From Bradyrhizobium sp. CCBAU 53351 (GTDB taxonomy: Bacteria > Pseudomonadota > Alphaproteobacteria > Rhizobiales > Xanthobacteraceae), in NCBI RefSeq assembly GCF_015291745.1, contig NZ_CP030059.1, positions 6,351,501 to 6,415,500 on the forward strand: 64,000 nt of DNA. Direction: 5' to 3'. The notes below the pieces were generated by a model. The model worked only from the letters and a program-made list of their open reading frames with translations. It made no database searches and was not told the origin of the DNA. Shown one piece after another: positions 45,357 through 53,769 of the stretch; position 1 is the stretch's first letter, and every line of letters starts with the position of its first letter. The translations under genes were made by a program, and so were the position numbers.

Positions 45357-46742
45357 TCAAGCGGCCGATTGCGTCGTCGAAATCCAGCTTTTGTCCTCCC
45401 GCACCAGCGGGGCGGCAGCGATCCTCGGTGCGGTCGCGGTCGCAGGCGTGCTGCCCTGGCCCAGTTCGCGGTCCAAGACCTCTCGGTCACAGGCGTTCTC
45501 CCACAGCGAAATCGTGATGGACGCGACGCAATTGCTGATCATGCTGGTCAGCGCCCGCGCCTCCGACATGAAGCGGTCGATGCCGACGAGCAGCGCCACG
45601 CCGGTCACAGGCAGATCCGGCATCACCGAAAGCGTCGCGACCAGCGCAACGAAGCCGCTGCCGGTGACGCCAGCCGCTCCCTTGGAGGTCAGCAGCATCA
45701 ATCCGAGCATCGCCGCGATCTGGCCCCAGGACAGATGGATGTCGCAGGCCTGCGCGATGAACAAAGACGCCAGGGTGAGATAGATGGCGCTGCCATCCAG
45801 ATTGAAGGAATAGCCCATCGGCAGCACCAGGCCCGACACCCCCTTGCGACACCCGAGCTGCTCCAGCTTGCGCAGCGCGCCAGGGAGCGCTGGCTCCGAG
45901 GATGACGTGCCGAGCACGATCAGCAATTCTTCCTTGAAGTAGCGGATGGTCTTCCACAGGCTAAAGCCGTTCAGCCGCGCCAGCGTACCCAGCACGACCA
46001 CCACGAACACGGAGCAGGCGATATAGAAGGTCAGGATCAATAGTCCGAGCGAGCCGATCGAACGGATGCCGTAGCGGCCCACCGTGAACGCCATGGCACC
46101 GAAGGCGCCGAGCGGCGCGAGCTTCATGATGAAGCCGAACGACACGAACAGCACGTGAGAGAACGAGGCGACTGCCTTTGTCACCACGACACCCCCATCG
46201 CCGGCACGGCTGAGGCCGAAGGCGATCAGGATGGAGATCAGCAGGACCGGCAGCACTTCACCATCGGCGAACGCTCCAAAGAACGAATGCGGGATGATGT
46301 GCAGCATGAAGTCCGCAAATCCGGTCGCACTGGCCTGCTTGGTGAACTTCGCGGCCACCGACGGATCCAGCGTGCTGACGGAGACATGCATGCCGGCGCC
46401 GGGCTGGATCAGCGACACGGCGACGAGCCCGGCCAACAGCGCGAGCACGGTCAGCAGATAGAACAGCGCCATGGATTTCACGAGCGTGCGGCCGACCTCG
46501 CGCGAATCGCTGATGCTGGTGATGCCGCTGACGATGGTGCAGAACACGATCGGCGCGATCATCATCTTGACCAGCTTGACGAAGCCGTCTCCGAACGGCT
46601 TCAGCGCGGCGCCGAATTCGGGCCAGAAATGGCCCGTGAGGACACCCAGTACGAGGCCAATGAGCACCTGGACGTAGAGAATCCGGTAGAAGGGTTTCCG
46701 AGCCTCGGTGCTCGCATGCCCAGCCAGCGCTTCCTTGTGCAT
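45357..46742 (-). CDS. dctA: Dicarboxylate/amino acid:cation symporter, DctA type
   Basis: An inner-membrane symporter of about 461 residues in the DAACS (SDF) family with eight helices and two re-entrant loops. Family motifs: LVKMMIAPIVFCTIVSGITS, the serine-rich loop VLGTSSSEPALPGALRKLEQ (SSSEPALP), GYSFNLDGSAIYLTLASLFI (the N-L-D-G-x-x-x-Y) and TSKGAAGVTGSGFVALVATL. Start 46742 has GGAG 8 nt upstream; ATG 46757 is the alternative. There is no dctB-dctD pair nearby. The gene follows a PrpF/GalD-like gene by under 50 bp and is probably controlled by the LysR gene beyond it, so its substrate may be a tri- or dicarboxylate rather than plain C4 acids. Confidence 0.92.
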   Translation of the reverse strand: MHKEALAGHASTEARKPFYRILYVQVLIGLVLGVLTGHFWPEFGAALKPFGDGFVKLVKMMIAPIVFCTIVSGITSISDSREVGRTLVKSMALFYLLTVLALLAGLVAVSLIQPGAGMHVSVSTLDPSVAAKFTKQASATGFADFMLHIIPHSFFGAFADGEVLPVLLISILIAFGLSRAGDGGVVVTKAVASFSHVLFVSFGFIMKLAPLGAFGAMAFTVGRYGIRSIGSLGLLILTFYIACSVFVVVVLGTLARLNGFSLWKTIRYFKEELLIVLGTSSSEPALPGALRKLEQLGCRKGVSGLVLPMGYSFNLDGSAIYLTLASLFIAQACDIHLSWGQIAAMLGLMLLTSKGAAGVTGSGFVALVATLSVMPDLPVTGVALLVGIDRFMSEARALTSMISNCVASITISLWENACDREVLDRELGQGSTPATATAPRIAAAPLVREDKSWISTTQSAA

Positions 46743-46790
46743 CCTCTTGTCTCCCATGGCTCTGTTTTCTTTGATGGCTTCGCGCGGGCG

Positions 46791-47864
46791 TCAGGCCGCC
46801 AGCACGGAATGAGGCACTTGCGACCGGCGGGCGAAGACGTGGCCCTCGAAGATCCGCCGGGCTGTCCGCAACACCCGGGCAACCGGGCCGGGCTCGAGCT
46901 TCACCACGAGCTGGCCGGAGGGATGGGCGAGCGTGATCGGCACCGGCGGTGCCAGCGGTCCGACCATCTCTGCAGCGATCGTTCCTGATGTGACGCACGC
47001 CGTGGCGATCGCGACCGCGCCGGTCACCGCGAGCGCGCTATGGCAGTCGTGCGGCATGAAGTACCTGACGTTCAACGTCGCCCCGCTCGCCGGCGCAATC
47101 AAAACCGGTTTCGGGATCACCATGTTCGCGGGATTGGGAAACCCCATCCGGCGTCCCGCTTCCATCCGCAGGTCTTCGAGACGCGCGCGGAAGCTGCTGT
47201 CGGCAAAATCGGAAGGCGCCTCGCGGCCGCTGCATCCCAGATCCGCCGCACGGACCAGCATGACCGGCATCGCCGCATCGAGGCAGGTCACGTCGATTCC
47301 GTGGATGCGATCGACCGCTCGTCCCGTCGGCAGCAGACGGCCGGTGCGTGCGCCGGCCGCGTTGGGGAACGACAATTCGATGGGCGCGGCCGTTCCCGGC
47401 ACGCCGTCGATCCGCGCCTCGCCCTCGTAAGTCACCCGCCCTCCCGGCGTGGCAATCGTCGCGTCGATCAGCTTGCCGGTATTGACGTTGTGGATGCGCA
47501 CATGCGTGCGATCCGCGGCGGCGGCGACCAGACCGACTTCGATTGCGAACGGCCCCACCGCCGCCAGCATGTTTCCGCAATTCGGCGAGGTATCGACGAT
47601 GCCTTCCCGAACACGCACCTGGGCAAACAGATAATCGACGTCGGCGCCGGGCACCGATGCCGGTCCGACGATCGCGACCTTGTTGATGACGGCATTGCCG
47701 CCGCCGATCCCGTCGATTCCGAGATCGTGTCCGCCTCCCATCACGGACAAAAGGACTGCGTCGCGTGATCCCGGGTCGGCCGGAAGATCGCTGGCCAGGA
47801 AGAACGGTCCGCGCGAGGTACCTCCGCGCATGACCACACAGGGAATGGCAATCTGATCGTTCAT
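46791..47864 (-). CDS. PrpF-family isomerase (4-oxalomesaconate tautomerase-like)
   Basis: A 357-residue cytosolic isomerase with the diaminopimelate-epimerase fold. It has IPCVVMRGGTSRGPFFLASD at the start, the usual PrpF/GalD opening, then GIGGGNAVINKVAIVGPA. VDTSPNCGNMLAAVGPFAIE carries the active-site Cys, and RIHNVNTGKLIDATI follows. PrpF isomerises 2-methylaconitate; GalD (LigU-like) tautomerises 4-oxalomesaconate in gallate breakdown. The sequence alone does not separate them. No prpC/prpD or gallate-ring genes are in the window. It leads the dctA transcript and is divergent from the LysR gene. Confidence 0.88.
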   Translation of the reverse strand: MNDQIAIPCVVMRGGTSRGPFFLASDLPADPGSRDAVLLSVMGGGHDLGIDGIGGGNAVINKVAIVGPASVPGADVDYLFAQVRVREGIVDTSPNCGNMLAAVGPFAIEVGLVAAAADRTHVRIHNVNTGKLIDATIATPGGRVTYEGEARIDGVPGTAAPIELSFPNAAGARTGRLLPTGRAVDRIHGIDVTCLDAAMPVMLVRAADLGCSGREAPSDFADSSFRARLEDLRMEAGRRMGFPNPANMVIPKPVLIAPASGATLNVRYFMPHDCHSALAVTGAVAIATACVTSGTIAAEMVGPLAPPVPITLAHPSGQLVVKLEPGPVARVLRTARRIFEGHVFARRSQVPHSVLAA

Positions 47865-47982
47865 GGAGCTGTTCCGTTGGCGACAATCTCGCGCAGGCCG
47901 GAGCATCCCTCGGCAGAACTCTTTTGTGAAATGCAAATATCTGAGTTATTATTTCGGATATCGGTATAATGGGGAGGCCGCC

Positions 47983-48963
47983 ATGAACGCGGAGTTGCTC
48001 GACCTCAAGGCGTTCATCACCGTGGCGGAGACGGGAAGCTTCGTCCGCACCGCCAAGGCGCTCAACCTGTCGCAACCCGCGCTCAGCCGGCGCATTCAGA
48101 AGCTCGAGGAAAGTCTCGGCGCGCCCCTGCTCGAACGGTCGACCCGCCACGTCAATCTCACCATGACCGGCCGTGACTTCCTGCCGAAGGTGCGCCGCCT
48201 CATCGACGAGTTCGAGACCTCGGTGCTCGCCATCCAAGACATCGGCGCGCGAAGCTCAGGCCTGGTCTCGGTGGCGGCCGTGCCGACAGCGGTATTCTAT
48301 TTCCTGCCGCGTGCGATCGGCCGGTTTGCGGAAGCGTATCCGCGCATTCGCATCCGCATTCTGGACATCGGCGCTAATGAGGGATTGGAAGCGGTCGCGC
48401 GCGGGGAAGTTGATTTCGGCATCAATTTCATCGGCGCCTCGCATGCCGAGATCGAATTCGAGAAGCTCGTCGAGGATCCCTTCGTGCTGGCCTGCCGTCA
48501 TGACCATCCGCTGGCGTCGCGCAAGCAGGTCAGCTGGCCGGAGATCGTGCCGCACCGGGTCATCACCGTCGGTCGCAACAGCGGCAATCGCGCGCTGATC
48601 GACAATGCACTGGCGCGACACGGGCTGCAGCTGAACTGGTCCTATGAAGTGGCCCACCTCTCCGGTTCGCTTGGCCTGGTCGAGGCGGGTCTCGGCATCG
48701 CCGTGCTCCCGAAGCTCGCGACGCCCGCGGCCGGCCATCCGATCATTCACACCATACGCCTGATCGAGCCGGAAGTGTCGCGGACGATCGGCATCGTGCG
48801 CAGGCGCGGGGCGACCCTGTCCCCTCATGCCAGCCAGTTTCTCAAGATGCTGCTCGAGGCATGGCGCTCTCCGCTGCGAACTAGCGGGCATGGCAAGCCG
48901 CGGTCCCTATCGGCTGAGGCGAGTTCGAACACGATGGCGACAGGTCCAAAGCGGAAACGCTGA
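47983..48963 (+). CDS. LysR-family transcriptional regulator
   Basis: A 326-residue regulator. The winged HTH is at residues 1-60 (ELLDLKAFITVAETGSFVRT, then AKALNLSQPALSRRIQKLEE). The periplasmic-binding-like effector domain follows (VSVAAVPTAVFYFLPRAIGR, GEVDFGINFIG, SLGLVEAGLGIAVLPKLATP). The C-terminal 30 residues are an extra Ser/Lys/Arg tail. ATG 47983 has GGGGAGG upstream. Its divergent position to the PrpF-like/dctA pair, with an AT-rich gap of 118 bp holding ATATC ... GATAT, is the usual arrangement for a LysR controlling its neighbour. Confidence 0.92.
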   Translation: MNAELLDLKAFITVAETGSFVRTAKALNLSQPALSRRIQKLEESLGAPLLERSTRHVNLTMTGRDFLPKVRRLIDEFETSVLAIQDIGARSSGLVSVAAVPTAVFYFLPRAIGRFAEAYPRIRIRILDIGANEGLEAVARGEVDFGINFIGASHAEIEFEKLVEDPFVLACRHDHPLASRKQVSWPEIVPHRVITVGRNSGNRALIDNALARHGLQLNWSYEVAHLSGSLGLVEAGLGIAVLPKLATPAAGHPIIHTIRLIEPEVSRTIGIVRRRGATLSPHASQFLKMLLEAWRSPLRTSGHGKPRSLSAEASSNTMATGPKRKR

Positions 48964-49189
48964 CGGCTCGCCGGGCCGGGCGAGCTGTTCTCCGGACGGG
49001 AATTCCTCTGATGACGCGAATTGATCGCCGTGAATTGATGCAGCGATTGGATCGATGCGCGTGTTAAGCATCACCACAGACCGACACCCGCGACCTAGGT
49101 CTGATAACATGCTGCGTTGATTGCGCTACCATCCTGCGCTAGTGTTTTTTCGACCGGTTAAAAACACCGGCCGTTTGAGGGAGAAAAAC

Positions 49190-50575
49190 GTGAAATCCAA
49201 GGTTATTGGCGCAGTATCACTGGCGGTCGCTGCGGCCGGGCTGTTTGCAGCCGCTGCACCCGCATTTGCGCAGCAGAAGACGATCACGGTCTGGTGGGGC
49301 AAGGGCTTCTACCGCTCCGAAGACGACGCGTTGATCGAGACGATCAAGAAATTCGAAGCCAAGACCGGCATCAAGGTCGAATTGTCGCAGTATGCGATCC
49401 AGGACATGATTCCGAAGACGGTCGCCGCTCTCGATGCCGGCACCGTGCCCGATGTCGCCTATTCCGATTCCTATGACGTCCAGGCGCAGGGCAAGTGGGC
49501 CTATGAGGGCAAGCTCGAGGATCTCTCCGACGTCATGGAGCCGATCAAGGGCCGCTTCGTGCAGAACACGCTCGATGCGTCGATCCTCTACAACGACGTC
49601 ACCAAGAAGAAGGCCTATTACGGCTTTCCGCTGAAACAGCAGAGCATGCACGTCCAGATCTGGAACGACATGCTGGAGAAGGCCGGCTTCAAGCTGAGCG
49701 ACATTCCGAACGACTGGAGCGGTTACTGGACCTTCTGGTGCGACAAGGTGCAGCCCGCGATCCGCAAGGCGACCGGCCAGCGCATCTATGCCGTCGGTCA
49801 GCCGATGGGCGTGGAATCCACCGACGCCTTCCAGTCCTTCTACACCTTCATGGACGCCTACCACGTCAAGCTGGTCGACGATGACGGCAAGCTCACCGTC
49901 GACGATCCCAAGGTTCGCGAGAACCTGATCAAGGCGATGAAGGATTACACCGACACCTACATCAAGGGCTGCACGCCGCCGTCCTCCACGACCTGGAAGG
50001 ATCCCGACAACAACGTCGCCTTCCACAACAAGACCATCGTGATGACCCACAACTTCACGATCTCGATCGCAGCGAAGTGGTTTGAGGATTCCACGAACCA
50101 GGCGCTGACGCCCGAGCAGCGCGAGGCCGGCAAGAAGGCCTATGAGCAGGACATCATCACGGCCTCCTTCCCCAAGGCACCGGATGGTTCGACCATCCGC
50201 TACCGCTCCGACGTCAAGACCGGACTGGTGTTCACCGCGGCCAAGAACAAGGCCGAGGCCAAGCAGTTCATCAGCTTCCTGCTCCAGGAAGAGAACGTCC
50301 GTCCTTACATCGAGGGCGCGCTCGGCCGCTGGTTCCCGGTGACGAAGGAAAGCCAGGAAAGCCCGTTCTGGCAGGCTGACAAGCACCGCAAGGCCGTCTA
50401 CACCCAATTCAAGGGCGGCACCGCGGCGTTCGACTTCACCAAGAACTGGAAGTTCACGATTCTCAACAACGAGAACGTGTGGGCGAAGGCGATGAACCGC
50501 GTCGTCAGCGAGAAGGTTCCGGTCGACAAAGCCGTCGACGAACTGATCGCCCGCATCAAGCAGGTCGCGGGTTAA
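49190..50575 (+). CDS. ABC importer solute-binding protein, carbohydrate type
   Basis: A 461-residue periplasmic receptor with a signal peptide (SKVIGAVSLAVAAAGLFAAA ending AFAQ). The body is family 1-like: KTITVWWGKGFYRSEDDALI, FEAKTGIKVELSQYAIQD, GTVPDVAYSDSYD, and PLKQQSMHVQIWNDMLEKAG in the hinge region. Tyr, Trp and Phe clusters suggest a sugar- or polyol-stacking pocket, but the ligand is unknown. The start is GTG 49190 with GAGGGAG upstream; no ATG fits the leader. Two permease genes follow; no ATPase gene does. Confidence 0.9.
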   Translation: MKSKVIGAVSLAVAAAGLFAAAAPAFAQQKTITVWWGKGFYRSEDDALIETIKKFEAKTGIKVELSQYAIQDMIPKTVAALDAGTVPDVAYSDSYDVQAQGKWAYEGKLEDLSDVMEPIKGRFVQNTLDASILYNDVTKKKAYYGFPLKQQSMHVQIWNDMLEKAGFKLSDIPNDWSGYWTFWCDKVQPAIRKATGQRIYAVGQPMGVESTDAFQSFYTFMDAYHVKLVDDDGKLTVDDPKVRENLIKAMKDYTDTYIKGCTPPSSTTWKDPDNNVAFHNKTIVMTHNFTISIAAKWFEDSTNQALTPEQREAGKKAYEQDIITASFPKAPDGSTIRYRSDVKTGLVFTAAKNKAEAKQFISFLLQEENVRPYIEGALGRWFPVTKESQESPFWQADKHRKAVYTQFKGGTAAFDFTKNWKFTILNNENVWAKAMNRVVSEKVPVDKAVDELIARIKQVAG

Positions 50576-50585
50576 TTCATCCGCC

Positions 50586-50610
50586 CCTCTCCCCGCATTG
50601 CGGGGAGAGG
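50586..50610 (+). other. Perfect hairpin at the receptor-permease junction
   Basis: CCTCTCCCCGC and GCGGGGAGAGG form an 11-bp stem with the loop ATT, 10 bp after the receptor stop codon. It is the bradyrhizobial CCTCTCCCCG...CGGGGAGAGG repeat type. Confidence 0.75.
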
Positions 50611-50623
50611 TGTAAGAACAACA

Positions 50624-50644
50624 CCGGCCGCGTTTCGCGGCCGG
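50624..50644 (+). terminator. Second hairpin at the receptor-permease junction
   Basis: CCGGCCGCG / CGCGGCCGG form a 9-bp stem with the loop TTT, followed by CTTCTCTTT. It resembles a leaky intrinsic terminator ahead of the permease gene at 50670. Confidence 0.65.
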
Positions 50645-50669
50645 CTTCTCTTTGAAGAGTCCAAAAAGA

Positions 50670-51542
50670 ATGGCGATCACGCTCTCAGGCGATCAGGCAG
50701 TCCCCGGCCCGCCCCTGTCGTCTCGGCTGACCCCGGCGCAGGTCTGGGGCATCGTGCTGCTCGCGCCCTATCTGCTCGTTTTCCTCGCCTTCGTGGTCTA
50801 TCCCGTCTGCTACGGGCTGTGGCTGGCGCGGGCCCCCTCGAACTATGTCGCGCTCTATAACGACCCGATCTTCGCGCGCGCTGCGGTCAACACGCTGATC
50901 TTCCTGGTCATCGGCATCAACATCAAGATGCTGATCGCGCTGTTCCTGTCCGGCTTCTTCGCCCAGCAGCGCCCCTGGATCAAATGGCTCTCGGTGATCT
51001 TCATCCTGCCCTGGGCCGTGCCGTCGATCCCGACCATCCTGTCGGTGCGCTTCATGCTCAATCCCGAATGGGGCATGATCAACCATTTCATTTTCTCCTT
51101 CACCGGCGATGACGGCCCGAACTGGCTGAACGATCCGACCGTGGCGCTGACCATGGCGATCGCCGTGCATATCTGGAAGTCTCTGCCGTTCTGGACGCTG
51201 ATCCTGATCACCGGCCGCCTTGCGATCTCGCACGATCTGTTCGAGGCCGCCGAAGTCGACGGCGCGAGCTGGTGGCAGAAATTCCGCTACATCACCTGGC
51301 CGTCGATGCAGACGCTCTACGTCACCTGCACGCTGCTCTCGATGATCTGGACGCTCGGCGACTTCAACAGCGTCTATCTGCTCACCGGCGGCGGCCCGGC
51401 CGACCTCACGCACGTGCTGTCGACGCTCGGCATCCGCTATCTCCGGCTCGACCAGCTCTCGCTGGCAATGGCATCCATCGTCTGCGCGATGCCGTTCGTC
51501 CTGCCGCTCGTGTACTTCATGATGAAACGGTTGTCCCGATGA
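50670..51542 (+). CDS. ABC importer permease, sugar (MalF) type
   Basis: A 290-residue inner-membrane permease. The first helix is VWGIVLLAPYLLVFLAFVVY. The EAA loop is DLFEAAEVDGASWWQKFRYI, ending in TWPSMQ. The ATG at 50670 follows a weak AAAAAGA; an upstream TTG is less likely. Its stop overlaps the next permease start (ATGA), showing tight coupling. The two hairpins before it probably set a lower level than that of the receptor. Confidence 0.9.
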   Translation: MAITLSGDQAVPGPPLSSRLTPAQVWGIVLLAPYLLVFLAFVVYPVCYGLWLARAPSNYVALYNDPIFARAAVNTLIFLVIGINIKMLIALFLSGFFAQQRPWIKWLSVIFILPWAVPSIPTILSVRFMLNPEWGMINHFIFSFTGDDGPNWLNDPTVALTMAIAVHIWKSLPFWTLILITGRLAISHDLFEAAEVDGASWWQKFRYITWPSMQTLYVTCTLLSMIWTLGDFNSVYLLTGGGPADLTHVLSTLGIRYLRLDQLSLAMASIVCAMPFVLPLVYFMMKRLSR

Positions 51543-52405
51543 AGCTCCCCGGCGTAAGAGAGTTTTCCTGGCGCGAAGTCGGGATCGAAGCGCGGCTCCT
51601 GCTGATCGGCATTCCCGTCTTCCTGTGGACGATGATCCCGATCTATCACATGTTCCTGTTCGCGATCTCCCCGAAGGAGGACGCATTCTCGGGCAAGCTG
51701 TGGCCGGACCATCCGACGCTGCACAACTTCGAGATTGTGTTCAAGCAGCAGCACTACTTCCTGCGCGATTTCTACGTGCAGTTCTGGAATTCGGTGGTGA
51801 TTGCGGCGTCCGTCGGCGTGCTGACGCTGTTCATCGCGACCGCGGCTGCGTTCTCGATCTCGCGGCTGAAAGTGCCGGGCGGACGCATCGTGCTGAACCT
51901 CGCGCTCTTCACCTATTTCATTCCGGCCGCGTTCCTGGCCGTGCCGATGTACCGGACCATGGGCAATTACGGCCTGCTCAACAATCACTGGTCGCTGATC
52001 CTGGCGATGGTGACGATCGCCTCGCCTTACGCCATCTGGGTGCTCAAGCAGGCGTCGGACAAGCTGCCGGTCGAGCTCGACGAGGCCGCGGTGATGGACG
52101 GCGCCACGACGCTGCAGATTTTCCGCCTGGTCTATTTGCCCCTGATGATGCCCTCGCTGGTCGCGATCGGCACCTATGCGGTGCTGCTGGCCTGGAACGA
52201 ATATCTCTACGCGTTCCTGCTGCTCTCCAACGACCGCGAGATCACCCTCCCCGTCGCGCTCGGCAACTTCCTCGCCGCCGATGACTCGCCCTGGGAGCTG
52301 TTGATGACCACCGGCTTCATCTACGCGCTGCCGCCGGCCGCAGTCTACTACGCCTTCCGCCGCTACATGGTGGGCGGGCTCACGGCAGGTGCGGTGAAGT
52401 CGTAA
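51539..52405 (+). CDS. ABC importer permease, sugar (MalG) type
   Basis: A 288-residue permease with six helices. It has RLLLIGIPVFLWTMIPIYHM near the N-terminus, then FAISPKEDAF in the place of the MalG SFK motif. The EAA loop is ELDEAAVMDGATTLQIFRLV, ending in YLPLMMP, and the positively charged tail is RRYMVGGLTAGAVKS. It is the last gene of the operon. A decayed C1 peptidase gene lies against its 3' end on the other strand. Confidence 0.9.
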   Translation: MKLPGVREFSWREVGIEARLLLIGIPVFLWTMIPIYHMFLFAISPKEDAFSGKLWPDHPTLHNFEIVFKQQHYFLRDFYVQFWNSVVIAASVGVLTLFIATAAAFSISRLKVPGGRIVLNLALFTYFIPAAFLAVPMYRTMGNYGLLNNHWSLILAMVTIASPYAIWVLKQASDKLPVELDEAAVMDGATTLQIFRLVYLPLMMPSLVAIGTYAVLLAWNEYLYAFLLLSNDREITLPVALGNFLAADDSPWELLMTTGFIYALPPAAVYYAFRRYMVGGLTAGAVKS

Positions 52406-52778
52406 CCATCAGGTTTGCGCGATTCAGGATCATGACTGGACGCCATCCAGTAAAGCGGGGCGACAGCTTGACTTTCGCATCCAGCTTGCCGGCCTTGACC
52501 AGATGATACCGGGCGATGCCGTCCGTCGAGCTCCAGCCAACGCAGGATCCCGTCGATTCCTGGTTTCCAATGTCCCACCACGCCGCGCGCAGATCGACAC
52601 TGGCCGGAAGCGCCGCGGGCGCGGTGACGGCGTTTACGGCCAGCGCATTTTCATGCTGCCAGTCATTCTGGATGTCGCGGGACGGCAGCAGATTGCAAAT
52701 TCGGTGCTGTTCGGGACGTCCCGACGTTTCAGAGGCAGATGACTTCTGATTTCTGTCGCTCTTCTTACGCTTCGCCAT
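52406..52778 (-). pseudogene. Truncated, frameshifted C1 (papain-like) peptidase
   Basis: The start is intact (AAGGAA, then ATG 52778, MAKRKKSDRNQKSS). The frame reaches the C1 peptidase active-site region, ALPASVDLRAAWWDIGNQES and then TGSCVGWSSTDGIARYH, in which the Cys of GSCVGW is the nucleophile. After KVKLSPRF the homologous Y-W-M-A-S continues only in another frame (52500-52440), so a frameshift has occurred. The rest of the gene, including the His and Asn sites, is missing and runs into the permease 3' end. It is best read as a relic left by a deletion that joined the peptidase gene to the ABC operon. Confidence 0.75.
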
Positions 52779-52952
52779 AATGATTTCCTTGTGAAATGAG
52801 GATGTGAGGCAATGCGAGCTGACGCCCGTGGGGCGACATAACTTTATGCGCCCGACCTCAGCGGAGAGCTGAGAAGTGGATTACACATCCAGAGGTAGAA
52901 TGATGTTATTCAGCGTCACTTCGCCGCGCGCGCGACACGTCGCTCTCAGTTG

Positions 52953-53765
52953 TTACAGCGGCGCTGCGCTCTCGCCCTGCGAGCTCGACAGCTTCGAAGC
53001 CAGCGAGGCGACGACGATGACGACGGCGATCAGGGCGATCACCAGCGTGCAGATCGCGTTGATCTCCGGCTTCACCCCCAAACGCACCTCGGAATAGATG
53101 CGGATCGGCAAGGTGGCCGAGCCCGGTCCGGTGGTGAAGCTCGCGATGACGAGATCGTCGAGCGACAGCGTGAAGGCCAGCATCCAGCCGGCGACGATCG
53201 CAGGCGCGATCAGCGGCAACGTCACGGAGACGAACGCGCGGAGCGGGTTGCAGCCGAGATCCATCGCCGCTTCCTCCAGCGAGCGATCGAGCGAGCCGAG
53301 GCGGGACTGCACGACGACCGCGACGAAGCACATCGTCAGCGTGGTGTGGGCGATCGTCACGGTCCAGAAGCCGCGCTCGGCGTTGAGCGCCACGAACAGC
53401 AGCAGCAACGACAATCCGGTGATCACCTCCGGCATCACCAGCGGCGCATAGAGCATGCCGGAGAACAGCGTGCGGCCACGGAACCGCTCGCCACGCGACA
53501 GCGCGACCGCGGCGAGCGTGCCGAGCAGCGTGGCGATGGTCGCCGAGGAGACCGCGACCCGCAGGCTCATCCAGGCTGCCTCGATCATGGCGCGGTCATT
53601 GAAGAACTCGTGATACCAGCGCAGCGACCAGCCGCCCCACACCGTGACGAGGCGCGAGGCGTTGAAGGAATAGATCACGAGGATGAGGATCGGCAGATAG
53701 AGGAATGCCAGACCCAGCGCGAGCGAGGCGATGTTGAAGCGGGAGAGGCGAGAGACCCTGCGCAT
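52953..53765 (-). CDS. ABC importer permease, PotI (polyamine/putrescine) type
   Basis: A 270-residue permease with six helices. It has IASLALGLAFLYLPILILVI and then YSFNASRLVTVWGGWSLRWY, the usual PotI/PotC opening. The EAA loop is SLEEAAMDLGCNPLRAFVSV followed by TLPLIAP. SLDDLVIASFTTGPGSATLP is a conserved PotI/PotC stretch. It follows the PotH-like gene by 4 bp, as is usual in potFGHI operons. It is the last gene of that leftward run. Confidence 0.92.
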   Translation of the reverse strand: MRRVSRLSRFNIASLALGLAFLYLPILILVIYSFNASRLVTVWGGWSLRWYHEFFNDRAMIEAAWMSLRVAVSSATIATLLGTLAAVALSRGERFRGRTLFSGMLYAPLVMPEVITGLSLLLLFVALNAERGFWTVTIAHTTLTMCFVAVVVQSRLGSLDRSLEEAAMDLGCNPLRAFVSVTLPLIAPAIVAGWMLAFTLSLDDLVIASFTTGPGSATLPIRIYSEVRLGVKPEINAICTLVIALIAVVIVVASLASKLSSSQGESAAPL

Positions 53766-53769
53766 CGTC

